64,000 nt of DNA from Acinetobacter higginsii. GTDB taxonomy: Bacteria > Pseudomonadota > Gammaproteobacteria > Pseudomonadales > Moraxellaceae. Shown one piece after another: positions 1 through 6,751 of this stretch. The stretch is taken from NCBI RefSeq assembly GCF_000369525.1, contig NZ_KB850070.1:124001-188000 (forward strand). Reading direction: 5' to 3'. Position 1 is the stretch's first letter. Each line of letters begins with the position of its first letter. The position numbers and the translations under genes were made by a program. The notes beneath the pieces were generated by a model. The model did no database searches. It had not been told where the DNA came from and worked only from the letters and a program-made list of their open reading frames with translations.

Positions 1-432
1 ATCGATCAAAACATCTTTAAAGTGCCATTCACTTTGCATGATCTTAAACAAGACTTTGCCGTGCTTAAAACAGTGGATGCTTCTACGTTTAAGCCAAACT
101 ATCCAAAACCAGATGGCAAGTTAACTTTTGACCGTTTATCTTCTGTATTCGTATCCAATACCGTACATGAAGAAAACCAGCCTGCTCATTTGAAGTTAAC
201 TGATCCTTCAATTCCAGTGAACGTGAACTTACCGAAATGGGATGAGCCAGCTCAACGCTACTGCCCTGCAGGTGTTTACGAAATCATGGAAAATGATGAC
301 GGTTCTAAACGCTTCCAGATCAACGCAGCCAACTGTGTCCACTGTAAGACTTGTGATATCAAAGATCCATCACAAAACATTACGTGGGTAACCCCTGAAG
401 GCGGCGGTGGTCCAAACTATCCGAATATGTAA
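1..432 (+). CDS. etfD: Electron transfer flavoprotein-ubiquinone oxidoreductase, C-terminal part (5' end outside the window)
   Basis: The reading frame is open from base 1, so this is the 3' end of a longer gene; about 143 residues are visible. The enzyme passes electrons from reduced electron transfer flavoprotein to ubiquinone at the inner membrane. The visible part carries the C-terminal 4Fe-4S ferredoxin-like domain. A first cysteine lies in CPAGVYE, followed by the cluster [13 protein letters not shown], and the family-typical ending [16 protein letters not shown] is present. A strong hairpin terminator follows the TAA stop. Identification is firm from the ferredoxin motif and the C-terminal signature. 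The FAD and quinone-binding parts lie outside the window. Confidence 0.93.
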   Translation: MDQNIFKVPFTLHDLKQDFAVLKTVDASTFKPNYPKPDGKLTFDRLSSVFVSNTVHEENQPAHLKLTDPSIPVNVNLPKWDEPAQRYCPAGVYEIMENDDGSKRFQINAANCVHCKTCDIKDPSQNITWVTPEGGGGPNYPNM

Positions 433-440
433 TTCAAAAT

Positions 441-470
441 AAAAAATCCGAGTTTAGACTCGGATTTTTT
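441..470. terminator. Bidirectional intrinsic terminator between etfD and tusA
   Basis: A perfect 13 bp inverted repeat (AAAAAATCCGAGT / ACTCGGATTTTTT) with a TTAG loop starts 8 bp after the etfD stop. A-tract and T-tract flank the stem on both sides, so it can end transcription of etfD (+) and of the convergent tusA (-). Confidence 0.9.
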
Positions 471-502
471 TATGCTTTTGTTTTATTTGGCTGAAATGAC
501 AG

Positions 503-763
503 TTAACCCTTCTGCACCAAATAACGATATTCCGTATTGCTATTTTCATCTTGGCTTTCTTCTTTTAACACCAACTCGTGTCCGAGATGCATACAAAACT
601 TTGGAATATCCCATGATGTAGACGGATCTGTGGCCAATACTTCAACAATATCGCCCGACTTGGCTTTGCGAATGGCTTGATGCAACATCATCACAGGTTC
701 AGGGCAACGTAAACCTCGCGTATTGATTTGAACAGCAGGAAGTTTTGGTTGTTCAGACATCAT
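503..763 (-). CDS. tusA: TusA/SirA-family sulfurtransferase
   Basis: A small single-domain protein of about 87 residues of the TusA (SirA, YeeD) family, cytoplasmic sulfur carriers that relay persulfide sulfur, for example to tRNA 2-thiouridine synthesis. The diagnostic N-terminal motif GLRCPEPVMML is present with the sulfur-carrying cysteine near residue 20, followed by the usual beta-alpha pattern. A longer reading from an upstream TTG is possible, but the double ATG at 758-763 gives the normal family length. The gene converges on etfD across a shared terminator. Family membership is clear; whether it serves tRNA thiolation or another sulfur pathway cannot be told from sequence. Confidence 0.88.
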   Translation of the reverse strand: MMSEQPKLPAVQINTRGLRCPEPVMMLHQAIRKAKSGDIVEVLATDPSTSWDIPKFCMHLGHELVLKEESQDENSNTEYRYLVQKG

Positions 764-830
764 AAAACTCAAATATTCGAAGATTCACATTTTAGCATAA
801 ACCGCTCATATAAAAACCATCAACAGTGTT

Positions 831-860
831 TTGAAAAACTGTACGTTTTTTACATAGTAT
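831..860 (+). promoter_or_regulatory. Possible sigma70 promoter for corC-lnt
   Basis: TTGAAA at 831-836 and TAGTAT at 855-860 with an 18 bp spacer, about 75 bp before the corC start. The match is partial and rests on sequence alone. Confidence 0.35.
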
Positions 861-935
861 TATTGATGCATATCCGCTTTATCTTCGGTATGATGAAAAT
901 CATCTAATTGATATAGAGAGTCTTTAGGAAAGATC

Positions 936-1775
936 ATGGTCGAGGAATCCAGTCCATCGTGGGGTATGCGTGGCTTAAGAAAATGGTTAGGTACCGCACC
1001 TGAAACCCGCGATGAATTACTCAAGTTAGTTCAAGACTCACGTCGCTTTTTAGAGCCAGATACTGTTGCTATGCTTGAGGGTGTTCTCGATCTGCCAGCA
1101 ACCAAGATTCGAGAAGTCATGACGCCGCGTACAGCGATTATCAGCTTGCAGGAAGATGATCAATTACTTGATATTCTGCATGTGTTGATTGATTCTGCAC
1201 ATTCACGCTTTCCAGTATTCTCTGCGGATCAAACGGATAATGTGGTTGGTATCTTATTAGCAAAAGATCTATTGCCCTTCTTAACCGAGCGCAATGTCAA
1301 AGTCGATATTCGTTCATTGATGCGTCAGCCTGTATTTGTACCTGAAAGTGCACGTTCAGACCAAGTGTTACGCATGTTGAAAAATACCCAAACCCATATT
1401 GCGATTGTTATCGATGAATATGGCTCGACTTCTGGTTTGGTTACCCTCGAAGATATTCTCGAAGAGATTGTTGGTGAAATTGAAGATGAGCACGATATTG
1501 CAGATGAAGAAGCACTGTATATCGTCCCAGACAATGACCCGACCACAGCCAATACTTGGATTGTGCAGGCACTTACACCAATCGAACACTTCAACACTAT
1601 TTTAGATGCTGATTTTTCTGACGATGAAGTTGAAACTATGGGCGGTTTACTGCTACAAGAGATTGGTTTAGTGAGCGATTTACAAGGTCAAACCATTGAA
1701 CTTGGCGATTGGCAATTTACCATTATTGAAGCAGATGCACGCACTATCCATCTGATTCGAGCTGTCCGTCAATGA
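936..1775 (+). CDS. corC: CorC/HlyC-family CBS-domain protein (magnesium/cobalt efflux type)
   Basis: A 279-residue soluble protein of the CorC (YbeX) family. Two CBS domains lie at about residues 60-190: EVMTPRTAII opens the first, and DEYGSTSGLVTLEDILEEIV closes the second. A CorC_HlyC transporter-associated domain occupies about residues 205-279. No DUF21 membrane domain is present, which separates it from the longer CorB-type proteins. Family knowledge links it to magnesium and cobalt homeostasis and, in many gammaproteobacteria, to lnt, with which it overlaps here by 4 bp (ATGA). That overlap implies translational coupling. The exact biochemical role of short CorC proteins is not settled. 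Confidence 0.88.
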   Translation: MVEESSPSWGMRGLRKWLGTAPETRDELLKLVQDSRRFLEPDTVAMLEGVLDLPATKIREVMTPRTAIISLQEDDQLLDILHVLIDSAHSRFPVFSADQTDNVVGILLAKDLLPFLTERNVKVDIRSLMRQPVFVPESARSDQVLRMLKNTQTHIAIVIDEYGSTSGLVTLEDILEEIVGEIEDEHDIADEEALYIVPDNDPTTANTWIVQALTPIEHFNTILDADFSDDEVETMGGLLLQEIGLVSDLQGQTIELGDWQFTIIEADARTIHLIRAVRQ

Positions 1776-3331
1776 GAACCTATTTTGAGAAGCTGTTAAA
1801 TCCATCTCAAGCACAAACCCAGCTTCCTTTTATTTTCCCCCTATTGATTGCACTGATTTCAGGTGCAATCTTTAGTTTGGCTTTAGCCCCATATTATTTT
1901 TGGTGGCTTGCGATTCTATCGCCTGCACTATTGTATGCCGTATTACGTCAACGTAGCCCACGCCAAGCTTTTGCGTTGGGTTGGGCCTATGGTTTTGGTT
2001 TATGGTTTGTCGGCGCATTTTGGCTGTATACCTCAATCCATACCTATGGTGATACCAATGCCTTTCTAAGCATTTTGATGATTGTCTTTATGGCAGCCGC
2101 AATGGGCTTATTTACCGCATTTCAAACCTGGTTGTATCGTCGCTTTTTCCCTGAAACACCGCTGACTTTCGCGCCACTCTGGGTGTTGTTTGAGTGGGCC
2201 AAAACTTGGGTATTCACAGGTTTCCCATGGTTATTTGCAGGTTATGCCTTCACTGAACGCTTACTCGATGGCTATGCACCTTTATTCGGGGTCTATGCCG
2301 TTTCATTTGTCGTGATTGTATTGGCCTGTGCCTTGGTTGAGATTTTAAACCGTCGTTGGTTCTGGGCCATTCCTTCTGCACTTCTCATATTAGGTGCTTG
2401 GGGCGCTGGTTTTATTCAATTTGTGCAGCCAAAAGCAGCGAAGCCGCTGAGTGTTTCACTGATTCAAGGGAATATTCCGCAAGATCTGAAATGGCTGACT
2501 GAATATCAGATTAAAACTTTAGAAATCTATGCCACTCTGACACGCGCAGAATGGGGCCGTGATCTCATCGTTTGGCCTGAATCATCAATTCCAATGTTCC
2601 AGACCGATATTCAAGAGTTCTTAGATGCAATGTCGGCACAAGCCAAGAAAACCGATACCGCTTGGGTCACAGGTATTCCCTACTGGGATCTAGCCAAATC
2701 GCAGCAAGTGGGTGAGCCGTTATATTACAACAGTATTATGGCATCGGGTAGCGACTCCTTTGGCTTGTATAAGAAACAACGTTTAGTACCCTTTGGCGAA
2801 TATATTCCATTGTCAGGCATGCTGAAATGGGTACTGCCTGCGATGCAGAACGATGTCAGCATGAGTGGTTTTTCACGCGGAGAAGCCAATCAAAAACCGC
2901 TGACTGTAAAAGGTCATGCACTGGCAGCCGCCATTTGCTATGAAGTAGCCTATCCAAACCTGACTCGTCGTAATGCTGCTAATAGTGACTTCTTAATCAC
3001 CGTATCGAATGATGCTTGGTTCACGGGGACGGCTGGACCTTGGCAACATCTACAAATGGTACAGATGCGTGCCAAAGAAAATGGTCGTTGGTTTATTCGT
3101 GCCACCAATACAGGTGTGACCGCATTTATCGATCAGCATGGTCATATTGTTAAACAGGCGCCAATGGATCAAGAAGCCGTGTTACGTGGCGAATTACCTG
3201 CCATGCAAGGGCAAACTCTCTATAATCGTTTAAGTGATTACCCGATCTTGATTTTCTCATTGCTTTTATTAATCGTAGGCTGGATCTATCGTCCACGTAA
3301 AGTTGATATTAGCTTCAAATCACGTCGATAA
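1772..3331 (+). CDS. lnt: Apolipoprotein N-acyltransferase
   Basis: A 519-residue inner-membrane enzyme that adds the third acyl chain to the N-terminal cysteine of lipoproteins, the last maturation step before Lol sorting. The N-terminal part holds about six hydrophobic segments up to residue ~215. A nitrilase-type domain follows, and a final helix lies near residue 495. The catalytic triad is visible: Glu270 in VWPESSIP, Lys335 in YKKQRLVPFGEYIP and Cys389 in AAICYEVAYP, spaced as in the E. coli enzyme. The start codon overlaps the corC stop. The gene converges on the csaA-like gene, with only one base between the two stop codons. Confidence 0.96.
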   Translation: MRTYFEKLLNPSQAQTQLPFIFPLLIALISGAIFSLALAPYYFWWLAILSPALLYAVLRQRSPRQAFALGWAYGFGLWFVGAFWLYTSIHTYGDTNAFLSILMIVFMAAAMGLFTAFQTWLYRRFFPETPLTFAPLWVLFEWAKTWVFTGFPWLFAGYAFTERLLDGYAPLFGVYAVSFVVIVLACALVEILNRRWFWAIPSALLILGAWGAGFIQFVQPKAAKPLSVSLIQGNIPQDLKWLTEYQIKTLEIYATLTRAEWGRDLIVWPESSIPMFQTDIQEFLDAMSAQAKKTDTAWVTGIPYWDLAKSQQVGEPLYYNSIMASGSDSFGLYKKQRLVPFGEYIPLSGMLKWVLPAMQNDVSMSGFSRGEANQKPLTVKGHALAAAICYEVAYPNLTRRNAANSDFLITVSNDAWFTGTAGPWQHLQMVQMRAKENGRWFIRATNTGVTAFIDQHGHIVKQAPMDQEAVLRGELPAMQGQTLYNRLSDYPILIFSLLLLIVGWIYRPRKVDISFKSRR

Positions 3332-3332
3332 A

Positions 3333-3671
3333 TTACAGTAACTTTGTGCCCAGAGGAACATCAAACTCTGGGACACAAAGCGCGACATCCCCGTCTGCAT
3401 TATGAAAACCTGTCACCAAACATTCGGACTGAATCGGCCCAATCTGTTTTTTCGGGAAATTCACGACAGCAACCACCAATTTTCCAATCAAATTCTCAGG
3501 TTGATACAACTTGGTAATTTGTGCACTGGATTTTCTGATCCCCAGCTCTTCACCAAAATCCACCTGCAAAATATAAGCGGGTTTTCGCGCTTGTTGAAAC
3601 ACTTCCGCTTGAATGATTCTACCCACACGTAATTCAACCTTGGTAAAGTCATTCCATTCGATCTGTTGCAT
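3333..3671 (-). CDS. CsaA-like tRNA-binding-domain protein
   Basis: About 112 residues forming a single tRNA-binding (EMAP/Arc1p/MetRS-C type) OB-fold, the whole length of the CsaA family. Motifs such as FTKVELRVGRI, KPAYILQVDFG, KSSAQITKLY and VAVVNFPKKQIG are typical. CsaA is described as an export-related chaperone in Bacillus; in proteobacteria the role is unclear. I chose the ATG at 3671 because AAGGAAAAAGC directly precedes it and it matches the family N-terminus. A longer reading adds 28 unmatched residues. It is convergent with lnt with almost no space and no terminator of its own that I can see. Confidence 0.85.
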   Translation of the reverse strand: MQQIEWNDFTKVELRVGRIIQAEVFQQARKPAYILQVDFGEELGIRKSSAQITKLYQPENLIGKLVVAVVNFPKKQIGPIQSECLVTGFHNADGDVALCVPEFDVPLGTKLL

Positions 3672-3915
3672 GCTTTTTCCTTTTCTCTCTTTTAAGCCCA
3701 GTTGCAGCATAGCGAATCTATCCAACTCAATAAATACGCTTATTTTTATTTTCAATTGAGCAACTTCATGCTAAATTAAATTTGCTGATCATAAAGCCGT
3801 AAACGTTTACGTCAATCAACGTGCCAACATATCTCCAACAAAGCTTGGAGCTATTTGATCAAGATATTTTTATCTTTGATCAGGCACTGGCGTTTGTTGG
3901 TTTACGGAGTAAAAA

Positions 3916-4179
3916 ATGCAGAGTTCAAAATCTTCTAGTTTTAATTTTCAAAAAATTCCTAATCGTTACGCATCCATTGTTTTACCCTTCTTCTTGTCCA
4001 TTATTATGACTTTTATTGTGTCTTGTATTAGTACGCTCAGAAGTATGGGTTTTGAGCAGTTCTCTTTTGCAACGTGGATGTCAGCATGGGGAATTTCTTG
4101 GCTGATCGCATTTCCTGTGCTGCTCTTGGTCTTGCCTATCGTGCGTAAAATGACAATGCTCTTGGTGCGACCAGTTTAA
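3916..4179 (+). CDS. DUF2798 family small membrane protein
   Basis: 87 residues with two predicted transmembrane helices (about 20-42 and 55-78). The pattern fits the DUF2798 family: RYASIVLPFFLSIIMTFIVS, then STLRSMGF, then a Trp-rich W-(x)4-W-(x)3-W segment leading to IAFPVLLLVLPIVRK. Function is unknown in the family. The start is supported by CGGAG seven bases upstream. A bidirectional terminator follows. A slightly longer ORF in another frame upstream overlaps its start but has no family match and no ribosome binding site. Confidence 0.75.
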   Translation: MQSSKSSSFNFQKIPNRYASIVLPFFLSIIMTFIVSCISTLRSMGFEQFSFATWMSAWGISWLIAFPVLLLVLPIVRKMTMLLVRPV

Positions 4180-4189
4180 ATTTAGACCA

Positions 4190-4220
4190 AAAAAACGTAG
4201 ATCTTGAGTCTACGTTTTTT
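4190..4220. terminator. Bidirectional intrinsic terminator
   Basis: A perfect 12 bp stem AAAAAACGTAGA / TCTACGTTTTTT with a 7 nt loop. It lies between the DUF2798 gene (+) and the convergent small membrane protein gene (-) and serves both. Confidence 0.9.
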
Positions 4221-4233
4221 GAATATCTTCAGC

Positions 4234-4578
4234 TTAGAAATTAATCGACAATTGCACCGATAAATACGCCACCAGACTCGATAAAAACAGCATCGGAATA
4301 TATCGATAGGCTTTAAATACAAGCTGCTCATATTTAGAAATCAGCTCATGGTTATCCCAGACACTGGTTTTTAAGGCACTTAAAAAACACAATACAAACC
4401 ATGCACTCAACATACTCAGTGCAAAAAAGCCGATCATGATTTGACTACTTCCTTCTGAAGCTTGCCACAATGTTAAAGCACCTTCACTAAAGGGTAATAG
4501 GCTTAAGATGAGCAATACAGATTTAAGCATCGCCCAATGAAACTGATTCAGTTCATCCAACATAAAGAATGCTTTCAT
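4234..4578 (-). CDS. Hypothetical membrane protein, about 114 residues
   Basis: I do not recognise a family. The protein has three or so hydrophobic segments (around residues 15-35, 48-70 and 92-110) joined by short polar loops, so it is probably an inner-membrane protein. I chose ATG 4578 because GTGGAG lies eight bases upstream; an ORF from 4626 adds 16 residues without a ribosome binding site. It stands alone between a shared terminator downstream and an AT-rich gap of about 260 bp upstream that separates it from gspG. Codon use and composition look like its neighbours. Confidence 0.6.
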   Translation of the reverse strand: MKAFFMLDELNQFHWAMLKSVLLILSLLPFSEGALTLWQASEGSSQIMIGFFALSMLSAWFVLCFLSALKTSVWDNHELISKYEQLVFKAYRYIPMLFLSSLVAYLSVQLSINF

Positions 4579-4785
4579 CTGATTTCTCCACATCTTATTT
4601 TTCAATGGCTTGAATTTATTATGCAAAGCTTTGATCTAAAGAAATAGTCTATTTTTCTGCATAATTTCTTTTTCTTGTAACTATCAAATATGGGAATAAT
4701 TCTTATTATAACTCTCACATATTTAATATTTTATTCATTTTATATTTTTCAAATAGTTATGTTATTTTATTGAATTAAGAAACAT

Positions 4786-4829
4786 TATCACTTCACTCTC
4801 TATTTATTTAATACAAAAGTGAAGTGATA
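4786..4829 (-). terminator. Possible terminator after gspG
   Basis: A perfect 11 bp inverted repeat TATCACTTCAC / GTGAAGTGATA with a 22 nt AT-rich loop, 14 bp beyond the gspG stop. The T-run is weak on the gspG side, so it may be an RNA-stabilising hairpin instead. The rest of the 4579-4842 gap is very AT-rich and shows no gene. Confidence 0.5.
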
Positions 4830-4842
4830 TTTTATTCAAGCA

Positions 4843-5367
4843 TTATGGCTGATAATAAATATCCGCATCATTGCCTTCGCCACCTTCTTTACCATCCGCG
4901 CCAAACGAATATAAATCAAATGCACGACCTTCACGACCTGGGATCACATACTGTAAATCATTCTCCCAACTGTCTTTTGGATAGCCACCTTTGACATAAC
5001 CACCCGGTAACCAGTTCTTTGCAGAAGCAGGTTGATTCACCAACGCATCTAGACCACCATCTTGCATCGATGGGTAACGACCATTGTCCAACTTATATTG
5101 ATCTAAAGCACCCGCAACACCTTTTAAGGTAATACTGGTGGTATCCACTTTGGCCTTTTCACCACGACCCATCACGTTCGGAACGATCAGTGCAGCCAAA
5201 ACACCAAGAATTACAATAACAACCATCACTTCAATGAGTGTAAATCCTGAGACCCGATTAAACCGAGCAGCGCTCGGTCGGGTCGTAAGACGAGAAGCTA
5301 TGCTTCGAGTGGCAGGATTCAAGCTTTGTTCAACATTGTGCTTATTCATTGAATTATTCATATTCAT
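4843..5367 (-). CDS. gspG: Type II secretion system major pseudopilin GspG, with unusually long leader
   Basis: The major pseudopilin of the type II secretion system, cleaved and N-methylated by the prepilin peptidase and assembled into the periplasmic pseudopilus. The class III signal is clear: G41 then FTLIEVMVVIVILGVLAALI, with Glu at +5. The C-terminal half has the GspG pattern (LDNGRYPSMQDGGLDAL, GGYPKDSWENDLQYV, YSFGADGKEGGEGNDADI), including the calcium-site acidic residues. The leader is about 41 residues instead of the usual 6-15. Residues ~20-39 are encoded by a nested palindrome (see repeat at 5251-5310). ATG 5361 may be the true start, since AAGAG lies six bases before it. gspF lies 17 bp upstream. 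Confidence 0.95.
   Translation of the reverse strand: MNMNNSMNKHNVEQSLNPATRSIASRLTTRPSAARFNRVSGFTLIEVMVVIVILGVLAALIVPNVMGRGEKAKVDTTSITLKGVAGALDQYKLDNGRYPSMQDGGLDALVNQPASAKNWLPGGYVKGGYPKDSWENDLQYVIPGREGRAFDLYSFGADGKEGGEGNDADIYYQP
5251..5310. repeat. Nested palindromic element inside the gspG leader
   Basis: An outer arm GACCCGA (5251-5257) pairs with TCGGGTC (5278-5284). Inside it, CCGAGC (5263-5268) pairs with GCTCGG (5272-5277) around AGC. A further small hairpin GAAGC-TAT-GCTTC lies at 5294-5306. The block is in frame and encodes a Ser/Arg/Thr-rich stretch just before the prepilin cleavage site. It looks like an inserted repetitive palindrome, but I find no second copy in this window. Confidence 0.6.
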
Positions 5368-5384
5368 CTCTTACATGTCACTCA

Positions 5385-6590
5385 TTAAATCATATTGTTC
5401 ATATTAATAATTGGCAACATTACCGCAATCACAATCACCAATACAATTGCTGCCATAAAAATCAGCATCAAGGGTTCGAGTAACGCCAGTAATGTGGAAA
5501 TAAAGGTAGTGACCTCACGATCTTGCATGGTCGATGCCCGATCCAACATCCGATCCAGCTCACCAGACGCTTCACCACTTCGAATCATTTGTACCATCAT
5601 TGGTGGAAAATAACCGCAACGCTCCAATTGCGTTGCCAAATTACCACCTTCTGTTACACGCTCCATCGCCACTTCAATCGCATCACGAATCACCCAGTTA
5701 TTACTGACTTCAGCACCGATACGGAGGGCTTCAACCAAAGGCACCCCTGAACGGGTTAGAATCGATAAGGTACTGGCAAAACGTGCCGCATTTATACCAC
5801 GCGAAAGTTTACCAAATAGTGGCAGTCTGAGCGTTAATCGGTCAAATGCATAATGTCCTGCCGTGGTTCTTAAAAAACGGGTAAACAAGATCATCGCGAT
5901 AAAGGCCAGAATAAGCATGCCCAACCAAGTATGTCGAATAAAGGCACTGGCTTTCATCAAGGCAACCGTAATCCAAGGTAAGGCTTCTTTGCTTTGTTCA
6001 AAGGTCTTGACGATTTCAGGTACGACATAGGTCATCAAACCCATCACGATCCCGAAAGACATCAGCATCAGTACAATCGGATAGATCATTGCACCCTGCA
6101 CTTTCTTCTGCATGGCAAAACGATTTTCGGTGTAGTCCGACAACTGATCTAAGATTAAATCAAGATGGCCTGAGCGCTCGCCTGCAGCAACGGTGGCAAT
6201 ATACAGTTCGGGAAAGCGACCCGATTGCTGCATACTTTTCGCCAGTGAATGTCCTTCTAGAACCTTGGACCGTACGGCGATTAATAGGTTTTGCACATGT
6301 GATTTTTCACTTTGCTTACTCACTGCACGTAGTGCTTCTTCAAGTGGAATACCTGCAGCAACTAACACAGAAAGCTGTCGGGTCATTAATGCCAAATCAT
6401 AGGCACTAAAGCTTTTTTTAAACCATGAACGTTGTTGCTGTTTGTCTTTTTGCTCAACGGCATCGACCGCAATGGGTGTCCATGCTTTATCGCGTAACTG
6501 TTGACGAATTTGGCGTGCAGAATCCCCTTCCAGCACACCTTTATGTTGCTTTCCTGAGGCATCAAGCGCGGTAAATTGATAAGCAGGCAT
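5385..6590 (-). CDS. gspF: Type II secretion system inner-membrane platform protein GspF
   Basis: 401 residues, the normal GspF length. It is the polytopic platform protein that couples the GspE ATPase to pseudopilus growth. The N-terminus MPAYQFTALDASGKQHKG is the GspF signature. Two T2SSF domains follow (about 65-190 and 270-390), each with the glycine/glutamate motif (GERSGHLDLIL; SGEASGELDRMLD) and hydrophobic helices at about 165-190, 215-235 and 370-395. It is transcribed with gspG; the other gsp genes are not in the window, consistent with dispersed T2SS loci. The gene is divergent from priA. Confidence 0.95.
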   Translation of the reverse strand: MPAYQFTALDASGKQHKGVLEGDSARQIRQQLRDKAWTPIAVDAVEQKDKQQQRSWFKKSFSAYDLALMTRQLSVLVAAGIPLEEALRAVSKQSEKSHVQNLLIAVRSKVLEGHSLAKSMQQSGRFPELYIATVAAGERSGHLDLILDQLSDYTENRFAMQKKVQGAMIYPIVLMLMSFGIVMGLMTYVVPEIVKTFEQSKEALPWITVALMKASAFIRHTWLGMLILAFIAMILFTRFLRTTAGHYAFDRLTLRLPLFGKLSRGINAARFASTLSILTRSGVPLVEALRIGAEVSNNWVIRDAIEVAMERVTEGGNLATQLERCGYFPPMMVQMIRSGEASGELDRMLDRASTMQDREVTTFISTLLALLEPLMLIFMAAIVLVIVIAVMLPIINMNNMI

Positions 6591-6751
6591 GGTTCTGTTC
6601 TAATTGTCCCAAAATAGTTGTTGTTACCGTTGCATCCGTGTTTGAAGTGAAACCTGAGCGTTTCACAAGAAATTCATCGACATAACACTTCGCACTTTAG
6701 CATAATTCCATGACATGCAGTCATGCCATTTTACCCATGAATGAAGCCTAT

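Noticed and set aside
3821..4009. Short plus-strand ORF before the DUF2798 gene
   Set aside because: It overlaps the DUF2798 start in another frame, has no ribosome binding site and no recognisable family.
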